From Mesostigma viride (lineage: Eukaryota > Streptophyta > Mesostigmatophyceae > Mesostigmatales > Mesostigmataceae): 64,000 bases of DNA. Below are positions 51,861-59,880 of this stretch, in pieces (positions within the stretch are counted from its first letter, which is position 1; each line of letters begins with the position of its first letter). A program made the translations under genes and the position numbers. The stretch covers positions 64,501 through 128,500 of the forward strand of contig RPFO01000348.1 of NCBI GenBank assembly GCA_009746045.1, given 5' to 3'. The notes beneath the pieces were generated by a model. The model did not search any database. It saw only the letters and a list, made by a program, of their open reading frames with translations, and was not told the DNA's origin.

Positions 51861-52782
51861 CCTGCCTGCTGTTGACGTTAGGCCAGTGAACACTGTGGGT
51901 GCTTCTGACCCTGCTGTCCCTGTGGGTCCTCCTGTACCAGGTCACTTACTCAAGTTTCAGGCTAGGCTCCTCAACGTGCCAGTCCCCTTGGCTCAGCCAG
52001 CTTGCTTGTTTATGATTGATTCTGGTGCTGGCAGTAATTATATTGCTGCATCCTTGGTGCAGGAGCTGAAGTTGCCTGTGTTGGCCCACCCCACACCTGT
52101 CATGGTGCAGTATTCTGATGGCAGGAGAAGCTGCTCACCTGGCTATGTGCAGCTCATCTTCCAAGTTTGTTCATCCCAGACTTTGGAAGTGACAGCAGAT
52201 GTCATTCCCCTCACGGCAGCGGATGTGATTTTGGGGATCCCATGGTTGTCTGACACCAATCCTGCTATTTCTTGGCCTGACAGGGTGGTCCAGTTCAAGG
52301 ATGGGACAGTGTGGGATGCTACCTGTGTGTTGCCAGGGGGGAGAAGAACAGCCACTGAGTGCTGTTCCACACAGACAGCTGTCAATGATGGCAAGGGAGG
52401 GGAAGCAGGTGCGAAAGGGGTGGATCAAGAGCCGACTTTGGAGGAGAAACGGGCTGCCCTACTGAAGCATGTGTGGTCTGCCAAGCATACTCTGTCTTAT
52501 TTGGCCACCTATCCAGTGGAACACATCTTTTTCCTGCATTTGGTGCCTAATGAACCTGAGTCTGCTAGTGGTCATTCTGTCAATGCTGTCAGTTCTACTG
52601 TCACCACTGAGCAACAACAGCAGCATGATGCCTTGTTGGACAGGTATGGAGCCATCTTTGAGGACAAGATGCCCCAGTATCCTCCTGAGGGACCCATCAC
52701 ACATGTCATCAAGTTGGTAGAGGGTGCTCGTCCTCCTTTGTGCCTATGTACAGGATGGGCCCTGCAGAGATGGCAGAGCTGA
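51847..52782 (+). CDS. Gypsy-6 protease region
   Basis: Retropepsin with the canonical active site FMIDSGAGSNYI (Asp codon about 52017) and the closing motif VILGIPWLSDTNP. A linker follows with AVLLDRY-like DALLDRYGAIFEDKMPQYPP, the usual lead into Gypsy RT. Starts MARSDLPAV and overlaps the gag frame by 14 bases. The frame breaks near 52740, where RT continues. It would cut the Gag-Pol polyprotein. Confidence 0.85.
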   Translation: MARSDLPAVDVRPVNTVGASDPAVPVGPPVPGHLLKFQARLLNVPVPLAQPACLFMIDSGAGSNYIAASLVQELKLPVLAHPTPVMVQYSDGRRSCSPGYVQLIFQVCSSQTLEVTADVIPLTAADVILGIPWLSDTNPAISWPDRVVQFKDGTVWDATCVLPGGRRTATECCSTQTAVNDGKGGEAGAKGVDQEPTLEEKRAALLKHVWSAKHTLSYLATYPVEHIFFLHLVPNEPESASGHSVNAVSSTVTTEQQQQHDALLDRYGAIFEDKMPQYPPEGPITHVIKLVEGARPPLCLCTGWALQRWQS

Positions 52783-53651
52783 AGACCATACTTATTGGCC
52801 TGTTGGAGGCTGGTCTGATCCTCCCAGCTAACAGTCCTTTCAGTTCTGGGTGTTTGCTTGTACCCAAGCATGATGGGGGGTGGAGGTTGTGCATTGACCT
52901 GAGGGGACTGAACAAGGTGACTGTCAAGTCCAGGTACCCTCTGCCCAGAATTGATGAGTTGCTGGAGAGGACTGCAGGAGCTGCCTTCTTTACCAAGTTT
53001 GACCTCAGGCATGCTTTCTGGCAGATCAGGGTGGCTACTGAGGACATCCCCAAGACGGCCTTTTCTACCCCATGGGGACAGTTCCAGTGGACAGTAATGC
53101 CCATGGGTGCCTCTAACAGTCCTGCCACTATGCAGATGTTTGTCAATGCCATCTTTGGCCACCTGACTGGAAATGCCCTGCCCCAGATCTCACCTGACCT
53201 TCGCAACCCCAGGTTCAAGGACATTGCCCACTTGTGTGACACTACCAGGGTGGTCTTCAGGACTTGTGTGGTCGTCTACCTGGACGACATTCTGGTACAC
53301 TCTCGTACCTTCAGGGAGCACCTGGAGAACGTGGAGGAGGTCCTTAAGGTGATCCATCAGTATCATCTGTCGGTGAAGAGGTCCAAGGTGGAGTGGGGCC
53401 AAGAGGTGAAGTTTCTGGGCTACCAGCTGAGCGCTGCAGGTATGACTCCTGAGGCCAGCAAGGTCTCTGCTGTTTTGGAGTGGCCTGTGTTGAAGTCAGC
53501 TCAGGATGTCAGATCCTTTCTGGGCCTGGTGGGCTGGTACCGACGGTTCATTCCTGACATGGCGGCCATCTCTGGTCCCCTGTTAGCCCTGCTCAAGAAG
53601 GATGTCCCTTTGAATGGACTGCAGCATGCCAGCAAGCTTTTGATGTGTTGA
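52740..53651 (+). CDS. Gypsy-6 reverse transcriptase
   Basis: About 303 residues: LLEAGLILPANSPFSSGCLL, KHDGGWRLCIDLRGLNKVT, SRYPLPRIDELLE, FFTKFDLRHAFWQIRV (first Asp), KTAFSTPWGQFQW, VVYLDDILVHSRT (YLDD), VKFLGYQLSAAGM and FLGLVGWYRRFIPDMA. All RT motifs are present. The frame ends with a shift near 53645 before RNase H. Confidence 0.93.
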   Translation: MPMYRMGPAEMAELKTILIGLLEAGLILPANSPFSSGCLLVPKHDGGWRLCIDLRGLNKVTVKSRYPLPRIDELLERTAGAAFFTKFDLRHAFWQIRVATEDIPKTAFSTPWGQFQWTVMPMGASNSPATMQMFVNAIFGHLTGNALPQISPDLRNPRFKDIAHLCDTTRVVFRTCVVVYLDDILVHSRTFREHLENVEEVLKVIHQYHLSVKRSKVEWGQEVKFLGYQLSAAGMTPEASKVSAVLEWPVLKSAQDVRSFLGLVGWYRRFIPDMAAISGPLLALLKKDVPLNGLQHASKLLMC

Positions 53652-55024
53652 AGCAGAAGCTTACCACTGCTCCCTTGTTGGTGGGCCCCAACCCAGACTT
53701 GCCATACCAGGTTAGGTCTGACGCCTCACAGGGTGCTATTGGTGCAGTACTAATGCAAGATCATGGTAAGGGCCCTCAACCAGTGGAATACATGTCCAGG
53801 AGTATGACGTCTGCAGAACGTAACTACCCTGTTCATGAGCAAGAGCTGTTGGGATTGGTGGTGGCCTGTCACAAGTGGGAACACCTACTGAAGGGGGCCC
53901 AGTTTTCTGTGGCCAGCAGCGCCAGAGATGGGCAGGGCAACGAGTCTATTACCCTGATGACTGACCACAGGCCCTTGGTACATGTGTTGGAACAGACCCG
54001 GATGAGTAAGAGGATGGCTGGATGGATGGAGTTCCTGGGGGGGTTTGGACCTTTCTCTGTGAGGTACATTCCTGGTACGCAGAATGTGGTGCCTGACGCC
54101 CTGTCCAGGAGGAGGGATTTGATGGGAAGTTTTCATGAGGACTTGGACATCTGTGCTGCCCTGATTTCTGTGGTAGAGTGTGGAGCCTTGACTAGAGCTC
54201 AGGCCAACAACCAGAAGGTTTCTCAACTGTTGACACCACCTGTAGGGAATAACGGTGGTCCCGTGATGCTCATCGACCAGGGCTCTGTCCCAGAGTTGAC
54301 AGGCGTCCAGGAGGGTGTCCAGTCACTGTCTGACAGTCTTAGGAGAAGTCCTGAAGGTGTGGTGCCCACTCCCACAGAGCAGCCAGGTGAGGGAGGCCCT
54401 GCTAGGCGCAGCAGAGGTAGGCCCAGGAAGTGGGTCATGGACCCTGTGTTGGTAGGCCGGTCCAAGGTGTTGGCCTCTCAGGTGATGGCAAGGTCAAAAG
54501 GGCCTATAGCTACTACTGTCTCATCCAAGCAGTTGGTGGCTAGCCCTGGGCAGGAAGAGGAGATGCAGATGCAGCCCCTGGGACCTGACAAGGACCTGGT
54601 GTTGCCTAACCCTTTAAATATTTCCCTGCTGGACGTCATCAAGGCCTTCACCAAGACGGAGGACATGGCTACTGCAGCTATCCAGAGGGGCAACTTTGGC
54701 AATAGACCTGTAGAATACTGGGAGGGCGTTCTGTATGTTCACACTCATGATGCAGAGCACACGGTGACTAGAAAAGTGTATGTGCCTGAGATGGCCATTC
54801 CCACAGTGTTACATTGTTTCCATGACGATGTGACTGCGTGTCATCCTGGTTATGCTAAGCTACTGCATGAGGTGCAGCAGAGGTTTTGGTGGCCTGGCCT
54901 TTATCAGGATGTTAAGGCCTATGTGGATTCCTGTGACTCCTGCCAGAGAAATAAGGTCAGGAACCAAGCCACGCCCATTTTCCCATGGCTATGCCCATTC
55001 CCCTGCGCCCTTGGATCAGTGTGA
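53645..55024 (+). CDS. Gypsy-6 RNase H and integrase zinc finger
   Basis: RNase H with VRSDASQGAIGAVL, ERNYPVHEQELLGLV, MTDHRPLVHVLEQ and VPDALSRRRD, then a long linker (about 54120-54640) that includes the arginine-rich RRSRGRPRKW. The integrase zinc finger follows: HDDVTACHPGY, RFWWPGLYQDV, CDSCQRNK. A frame change near 54990 carries the integrase core to other frames. Confidence 0.9.
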   Translation: MLKQKLTTAPLLVGPNPDLPYQVRSDASQGAIGAVLMQDHGKGPQPVEYMSRSMTSAERNYPVHEQELLGLVVACHKWEHLLKGAQFSVASSARDGQGNESITLMTDHRPLVHVLEQTRMSKRMAGWMEFLGGFGPFSVRYIPGTQNVVPDALSRRRDLMGSFHEDLDICAALISVVECGALTRAQANNQKVSQLLTPPVGNNGGPVMLIDQGSVPELTGVQEGVQSLSDSLRRSPEGVVPTPTEQPGEGGPARRSRGRPRKWVMDPVLVGRSKVLASQVMARSKGPIATTVSSKQLVASPGQEEEMQMQPLGPDKDLVLPNPLNISLLDVIKAFTKTEDMATAAIQRGNFGNRPVEYWEGVLYVHTHDAEHTVTRKVYVPEMAIPTVLHCFHDDVTACHPGYAKLLHEVQQRFWWPGLYQDVKAYVDSCDSCQRNKVRNQATPIFPWLCPFPCALGSV

Positions 55025-55631
55025 CTATGGATTTTATCTGTGGTCTTCCCATGTCAGATGGTGGCAATGACAGGATCCTTGTGGTCATGGACAGGCTGTC
55101 CAGGATGTGCCATCTGATTCCTTGCAATACTCATCTCACCGCTGTACAGTGTGTGATTTGTTTATGAAGGAGATCTACCGTCTGCACGGCATGCCTAGAG
55201 TGATCATCACTGATCAGGACCCCCTTTGGCTGTCAGGGTTTTGGAAGTCATTCTTTGACATCCTAGACACTAAGCTGGCATTCGGTGTGGCATACAGGTG
55301 TGCCAGTACTGGGGCGGTGGAGAGGATGAACAGAATTGTCAGGGAGTGTCAAAAGCACTATTGTACACACGACAACAAGGACTGGGACAAGAAGATACCT
55401 TTCATAGAGTTCGCAATCAACAACTCTCCTCTGGCTCCTCACCAGATGTCCCCCTTCGTGATCTGCAATGGCCAGTGTCCCTTGACACCATTCGACTTGG
55501 AACTGCCTGACAGAGACGCTGAAGGCCCTTTCCAGCGACGTCTTGGTTCAGTCCAGCAGTTGTTGGCTTCCTTCCAGGAGGCTCACAGCATTGTGGCTAC
55601 CCAGCTGTTGAGGACACAGGACAATACCTGA
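54985..55631 (+). pseudogene. Gypsy-6 integrase core (frameshifted)
   Basis: Core starts VTMDFICGLPMSDGG (first Asp) and ILVVMDRLSRM in one frame. After a shift near 55110 it continues YRLHGMPRVIITDQDPLW (second Asp) and STGAVERMNRIVRECQ (Glu), giving a complete DDE set across two frames. It ends at 55631, with another frame change before the tail. Confidence 0.85.
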
Positions 55632-56178
55632 CTACGCCTGGCAGCAAACGGTGGCCAGTCATTCCTTTGTAGCTCCTGGGGACTTGGTGTTGCTGGAAGC
55701 CAACAGAGTGCTGCCTGAGAAGGAGCAATGCAGGAAACTGCAACCACTCTGGTTGGGTCCTTACCCAGTGTTGGCAACCTTCCACTATGGTACAGTGGTC
55801 CAGGTCCAAGTGCCTTCTCACTGGAAGCTCAGGAATAATATTTTTCACCTAGCCCAGCTGAAGCTGTACAGGCGCAACACCTTACCAGGCAGATTGTCTG
55901 CCCCTTTGCCTTATGAATTGGATTCTGAGGGGGAGAAGATCTATGAAGTGGAGCGGTTGTTGGCTCACAGGGTGAAGGGGAAAGGTCGTACCAAACAGTT
56001 GCAGTTTAAGGTACACTGGAAGGGAGAGCTAGAGGTGACTGCTACGTGGCTGTGGTTGTCTGATCTCACCAACAGTCACTCTGCTGTACTAGAGTATTGT
56101 CAGCGTCATGGTATCACCTTGCCTGAGTGGTATGTCATGGGCTCTGAGCGGTGTGCTCCCCTTCATAGCTCCCAGTGA
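55632..56178 (+). CDS. Gypsy-6 integrase tail with chromodomain
   Basis: FVAPGDLVLLEANRV, WLGPYPVLATF and NNIFHLAQLKLYRR form the usual C-terminal integrase tail. A chromodomain-like segment follows: IYEVERLLAHRV, LQFKVHWKG, then WLWLSDLTNSHSAVLEYCQR. This marks a chromovirus; the domain is thought to read histone methylation. Stop at 56178. Confidence 0.85.
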
Positions 56179-56226
56179 GCACTGCTAACACCTCTTTTTG
56201 GTGTTTTGTGTCTGTGGTTGCCAGCC

Positions 56227-57074
56227 ATGGCCGACTCCCATCCGGAGGGGACACCCAGGCCACCTGCACGAACCCAAGAGGACGTGAGGGCTACGTATGT
56301 CTTTCAGCACGACTACGCTGGCCCCAGAGCCCGGGCCCTTCGATCCAGGAAGACGCTGGGTTTGTGGAAGCCCATTTTCTCAATCTGTTCCAGCGTATGG
56401 TACATGATCAGCAACGGCACGAGCAGCGTCACGGGGCCTTGATAACCAGGTTGATTAATGTGGAGGGTCTGGTTACTCAGATGGCAGAACACTTGAGGGC
56501 TGGGCACATTCCAACTGTGGGTTCTGCTGTGCCTGCAGTTTCTGAGGCTCCAGTAGCTCAGGAGGCTATCCCCACCCCGGTGGTCTCAGTCCCCTCTCCT
56601 ACGGAGGCTCCTCCACCCCCTAAGGTGGTGGTACACTTGCCCAGGTCAGCTGTTCCAACAAAACAGGTGGAGCAGTTCTTGGACCACCGTAATTGTGCTC
56701 CTGGACAGTGCGAGTGGTGTAAATCCTTGTACACAGCCATGCAGGCATTGGATCAGACAGTGGTGGAGGAGGGTGAACTAGTACCTGAGGGTATGGTAGA
56801 GTTGGCCCTTGACTGTCTGCCCCCCAGTCTCTGTGAGATTGGGTCACCTATGGTGGCTTACATTATGCACACCGTCTTTGCAGTGTACCCGTGGCCTTCG
56901 TTTGACATGAGGCCGGTGGAGGGCCAGGACTTGATGGAGGCTCTGCCCAGTGACCTGAGACTCGCCTTTGCAGGGCTCAAGCCAGTTGGATATTCCCAGA
57001 CCTACACTGAGCTACTTGAGCAGGCTGTCAAGCAGGGAGAGTTTGACCTTACCCGTCGTCCAACTGCTCTGTGA
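56227..57074 (+). pseudogene. Gypsy-6 extra ORF A after the chromodomain
   Basis: ATG at 56227 (MADSHPEGTPRPPARTQ), with one frame shift near 56345, then QEDAGFVEAHFLNLFQRM, a helical stretch (HGALITRLINVEGLVTQMAE), a Pro/Val-rich linker, CAPGQCEWCKSLY (a C-x4-C-x2-C pattern) and a C-terminal acidic region ending TRRPTAL. About 280 residues. I recognise no family. It lies on the coding strand inside the element, where standard Ty3 elements have none. Confidence 0.6.
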
Positions 57075-57460
57075 TGTCTTGTTTTCCACGCAAGGACAGC
57101 ACAGTCTTTGTGGGGCTGCAGTTACCAAAGTTCCCTAACGAGCTGAGGGCCAGGCTCACACCTTTGAGGGTGCTGGTACCCATCTTGGGCGCCAGGTGGG
57201 GGCCTATCAAGGCCTTTCTACAGCTGTGGTGGGCCTATAGCAGCTGGCTATGTCGCCATAAGACTGCCAGTGGCTGGGTCTTCGATCCCCTCCGACAGGC
57301 TGTGGTCACTCTGTCCTACCCTGCCCAGTGCAGTAGGTTTTCAGCTGAGTTGGGCAAGGCTGCTGAGACCTGCTTGGATATTCAGGTCAGCAGGAACTGG
57401 CCAGATCTGGTGTCCATGGTGGAGCATTTCCCAGTGTTTGGAACGAGGGGAAGGATATGA
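57074..57460 (+). CDS. Gypsy-6 extra ORF B
   Basis: 128 residues from the ATG that overlaps the stop of ORF A (TGATG at 57072-57076). Basic and Trp-rich: VFVGLQLPKFPNELRARL, WGPIKAFLQLWWAYSSWL, VTLSYPAQCSRF, NWPDLVSMVEHFPVF. No known domain. It may be translated by reinitiation, or be the rest of ORF A after an indel. Confidence 0.5.
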   Translation: MSCFPRKDSTVFVGLQLPKFPNELRARLTPLRVLVPILGARWGPIKAFLQLWWAYSSWLCRHKTASGWVFDPLRQAVVTLSYPAQCSRFSAELGKAAETCLDIQVSRNWPDLVSMVEHFPVFGTRGRI

Positions 57461-57863
57461 AGAAGGGGGATTGGTTCACTCTGTGAAGGGTTCCAGGATG
57501 GTTGGAGATGGGCTGTGGAGTGAGGTGGGGATCCAGAATGGAGGCGACCAGTTCTGATGTCCAGTCCAGATTTCCAGCAATGACAGTTCTGAGTTCATGG
57601 TAGCTTTGCAGTTGTATTATCCAGGCATGGTTGCCTGTGTGTTAGTCACTTGATGACATTTCATCTGTGGGTGAATTTGTCTTATTCAGGGTTGACATGA
57701 TCAGATGGTACTGAGATAGGAGGCCCTTTGGGGATGTAAAAACCCACTTGCTTGTCCCAAGAGGTGGTGGACTTCCTGTTTATGTTGTGTTGTTTTGTGG
57801 AGGTTGTTGTTTTATTCTTCTTGGCTTCTAGGAACTGGGAGTTCCTGTCTTGAGGGGGAGATA
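57461..57863 (+). other. Gypsy-6 3' noncoding region
   Basis: No ORF. Ends with the purine-rich TTGAGGGGGAGATA next to the right LTR, a good polypurine tract. Confidence 0.7.
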
Positions 57864-58566
57864 TGTAACAACCAAATGTTACATCCAAAGTTTTCCTACT
57901 GTTGAATCTTATTATGAGTTCTTTAGGACAATTATTTGAGAAGTTAGGAGGCTTCGACGTCTGATAGATATTGGGCCTGTTGAGATCTGTCGAATCTATT
58001 GTTCTACCCTCATTGGTCGTGGCCTGATCCACGTAGGGTACTTTGCATGGTGTTGTTTAGTCAGTCAAAGATTCTCTGCAGTACCGTTGTACCTGGTGGA
58101 TTTGGTTCCAGGTCCTTGAGATTTCGTATGTGCTGGCTTTGTGTTGTGTGGAGGATTCGGAGGCTAAGATCTTATCTTGAGTGATCCTCACTTTTGATTG
58201 GTCCTTCCGGGTTAGGGTTGGATGGATGCTGCGTGCACGATGACTTTTATCCTGTTTGGGGCGGCCGTGCATGCATGCGTACGTGAGAGCTAAAGCTATG
58301 GTGTAATTCAAGGGTTTCCTTGTTTCATCAATCAAACAACCCTTGCCAAAAGTCAACTATAACTTCAACAGATAGTCGACTTGGATATAACTTGTCTGTT
58401 GTGTCTAACAAGGGTGGGGACTCATTCCCTTAACTGTTGAAGATCCATCTTCATTGCTTCTCTGGACGTGAAATTATCTGTCGCGACTCCAACCCAGGTA
58501 TAAAGATCTTTTCACGCTAATGTTGATACTGAGGCTGTTGCAAACACAACATTTTTAGTCGTTACA
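57864..58566 (+). repeat. Gypsy-6 right LTR (703 bp)
   Basis: Matches 49153-49853 and is followed by GTAGC (58567-58571). Confidence 0.95.
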
Positions 58567-58571
58567 GTAGC

Positions 58572-58720
58572 TGCATTAAAAATTAAAATTAAATTATATA
58601 ACATGCCTCCGTTGGGAGATCATGTAGCACATATTCCTTGATAGATGGGTGGAGTGGAGGAAGCCGCGTAATCGAACTAACCTAACTCTGAGCTATCTAA
58701 TCTAGAAAATCCTAACTACA
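58572..58720. other. AT-rich stretch, possible 3' untranslated region
   Basis: No ORF. Lies just downstream, on the minus strand, of the exon candidate at 58721-58912. Confidence 0.35.
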
Positions 58721-58912
58721 CTACTCATCAAAACGCCTCCGCCTCTTGGGGGGAGGTGGCTTGCCCACAGGCGCTGGCGTGTGAGCCTTGACAATCTTCT
58801 GCCACCGCGTCTTGTTCTGCATGGCAGTCCAAAGAAGGGAGAGAGAGTGGATGCGGTGTTCAAACTGGGCTGGGACCACTAGGTCGGCCAACAACATCTG
58901 GGTGTAGTTCAT
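58721..58912 (-). CDS. Possible terminal exon, unknown gene
   Basis: Minus-strand frame of 63 codons: LLADLVVPAQFEHRIHSLSL, WTAMQNKTRWQKIV, APVGKPPPPKRRRRFDE, stop. It looks like real protein, with an amphipathic helix and a basic nuclear-signal-like end. A CACCCAG acceptor-like site lies just inside the ATG. I do not recognise it. It may be a last exon of the gene at 59130-59423 or of another gene; no convincing donor links them. Confidence 0.4.
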   Translation of the reverse strand: MNYTQMLLADLVVPAQFEHRIHSLSLLWTAMQNKTRWQKIVKAHTPAPVGKPPPPKRRRRFDE

Positions 58913-59129
58913 GGCATGTTTCCCTACCCTTTTTGGAATGCCCTTGTAGCTGCATGCCTACATCCAATTGTTGCCAGTGATGCTACCCTGGCCAGAAAAT
59001 TCCTGAGCTTGCCCCTGCTCACTGACGACGCCACAATTCACCCGAATTCAGAGTACTGTGCAAAATTGTTTCCCATCTCCTGCCTTGGTGGCGCAACGTC
59101 GTCGCCTTGGTGGTGCAACGTGTTCAAAG
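58913..59129. other. Intergenic or untranslated stretch
   Basis: No supported feature. Two short GGTGGCGCAACG/GGTGGTGCAACG copies near 59087 and 59110. Confidence 0.4.
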
Positions 59130-59423
59130 CTACTGTTGAACTTTGCTGGCGTCTGCCTTTGCTTTCCACGCCTTGATAATTGACGCCAAGTCCGACATGA
59201 AGTCCCCAATCACCGTGAGCTGGTCGACCGCCTTGGTGTAGGGCGGGTGGCCCACGTTGGACCGCTGCAGCACGCGCGAGAACAAGTTGTCGGTGGCCAT
59301 TGTGACCTGCCCCAGCTCCAGCATCTTGGCGCTGGCGCTCTGCAGTGACGTGTCCTGCCGGCTCTGCATCAGCTGCGATTCACGCTCCCACGACTCCAGC
59401 TCTTTCTTCAGCATGGAGACCTG
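59130..59423 (-). CDS. Last exon of a CCDC42/CFAP73-like (DUF4200) coiled-coil ciliary protein
   Basis: Minus strand, entered through a CTTGCAG acceptor at about 59424, and ending in TAG at 59130. Sequence VSMLKKELESWERESQLM, then SASAKMLELGQVTMATDNLF, then AVDQLTVIGDFMSDLASI. The LG-x2-x-MA-x-NLF pattern followed by a helical L-x2-I-x2-F tail resembles the C-terminus of the CCDC42/CFAP73 family, coiled-coil proteins tied to inner-arm dynein assembly in cilia. Upstream exons would lie to the right, beyond the minisatellite. This is the only host gene I can name here. The call is based on motif memory, not a search. Confidence 0.55.
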   Translation of the reverse strand, partial: QVSMLKKELESWERESQLMQSRQDTSLQSASAKMLELGQVTMATDNLFSRVLQRSNVGHPPYTKAVDQLTVIGDFMSDLASIIKAWKAKADASKVQQ

Positions 59424-59444
59424 CAAGCCAGGCGGCAGCAGCAT

Positions 59445-59729
59445 GGGGCTCAGTTAGCATCAAGTTAGGTACAATGCAAGTGAGAGTTTCTTAAGAAGCA
59501 CATTGTCAGTCACATCCTAGATGGTGATAACAACGGCAGAATACAAGCCGCTGGAGCGACCGATGGGCGGACTGGAAACCCGCCCAAGGGCTGGCCACTT
59601 GAGCAAAACAATTGTCTTGCTAAAATAATGTGTGCAGCCAGGACAGATGCCCCTCATGCCCCTAACACAAGAAGCAGCTATCGGGTGCAGCATCTAGTGA
59701 GTCTCCAATCTCCGTCAGATAAGCACTCA
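59445..59729. other. Likely intron sequence
   Basis: No ORF or repeat supported. Upstream (minus strand) of the ciliary exon. Confidence 0.4.
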
Positions 59730-59880
59730 AGCATGCCCACCCTCACCCTGTCTACAGCGTTGCGGAGGGTGGGAGTCTCGTCCATGCTCATAATATCCTG
59801 CACCCCACCCTTTCTACCGCGTTGTTGAGGGCGAGTACCTCGTCTCCTCCTTCCTTACCACGCTGCTGAGGTCGAGGCTG
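59730..59880. repeat. Degenerate edge of the minisatellite
   Basis: Diverged unit copies: CGTTGCGGAGGGTGGGAG, CGTTGTTGAGGGCGAGTACC and CGCTGCTGAGGTCGAGG precede the regular array. Confidence 0.7.

Larger units (their letters stand above)
49153..58566 (+). mobile_element. Gypsy-6: Ty3/Gypsy chromovirus, complete ends
   Basis: 9,414 bp between GTAGC duplications. LTRs 49153-49853 and 57864-58566 (TGTAAC...GTTACA) differ by one 2-bp indel and one substitution by eye, so it is young. Order: gag, PR, RT, RNase H, integrase, chromodomain, extra 3' ORFs. The coding region has at least seven frame changes, surprising for such similar LTRs. Confidence 0.93.
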
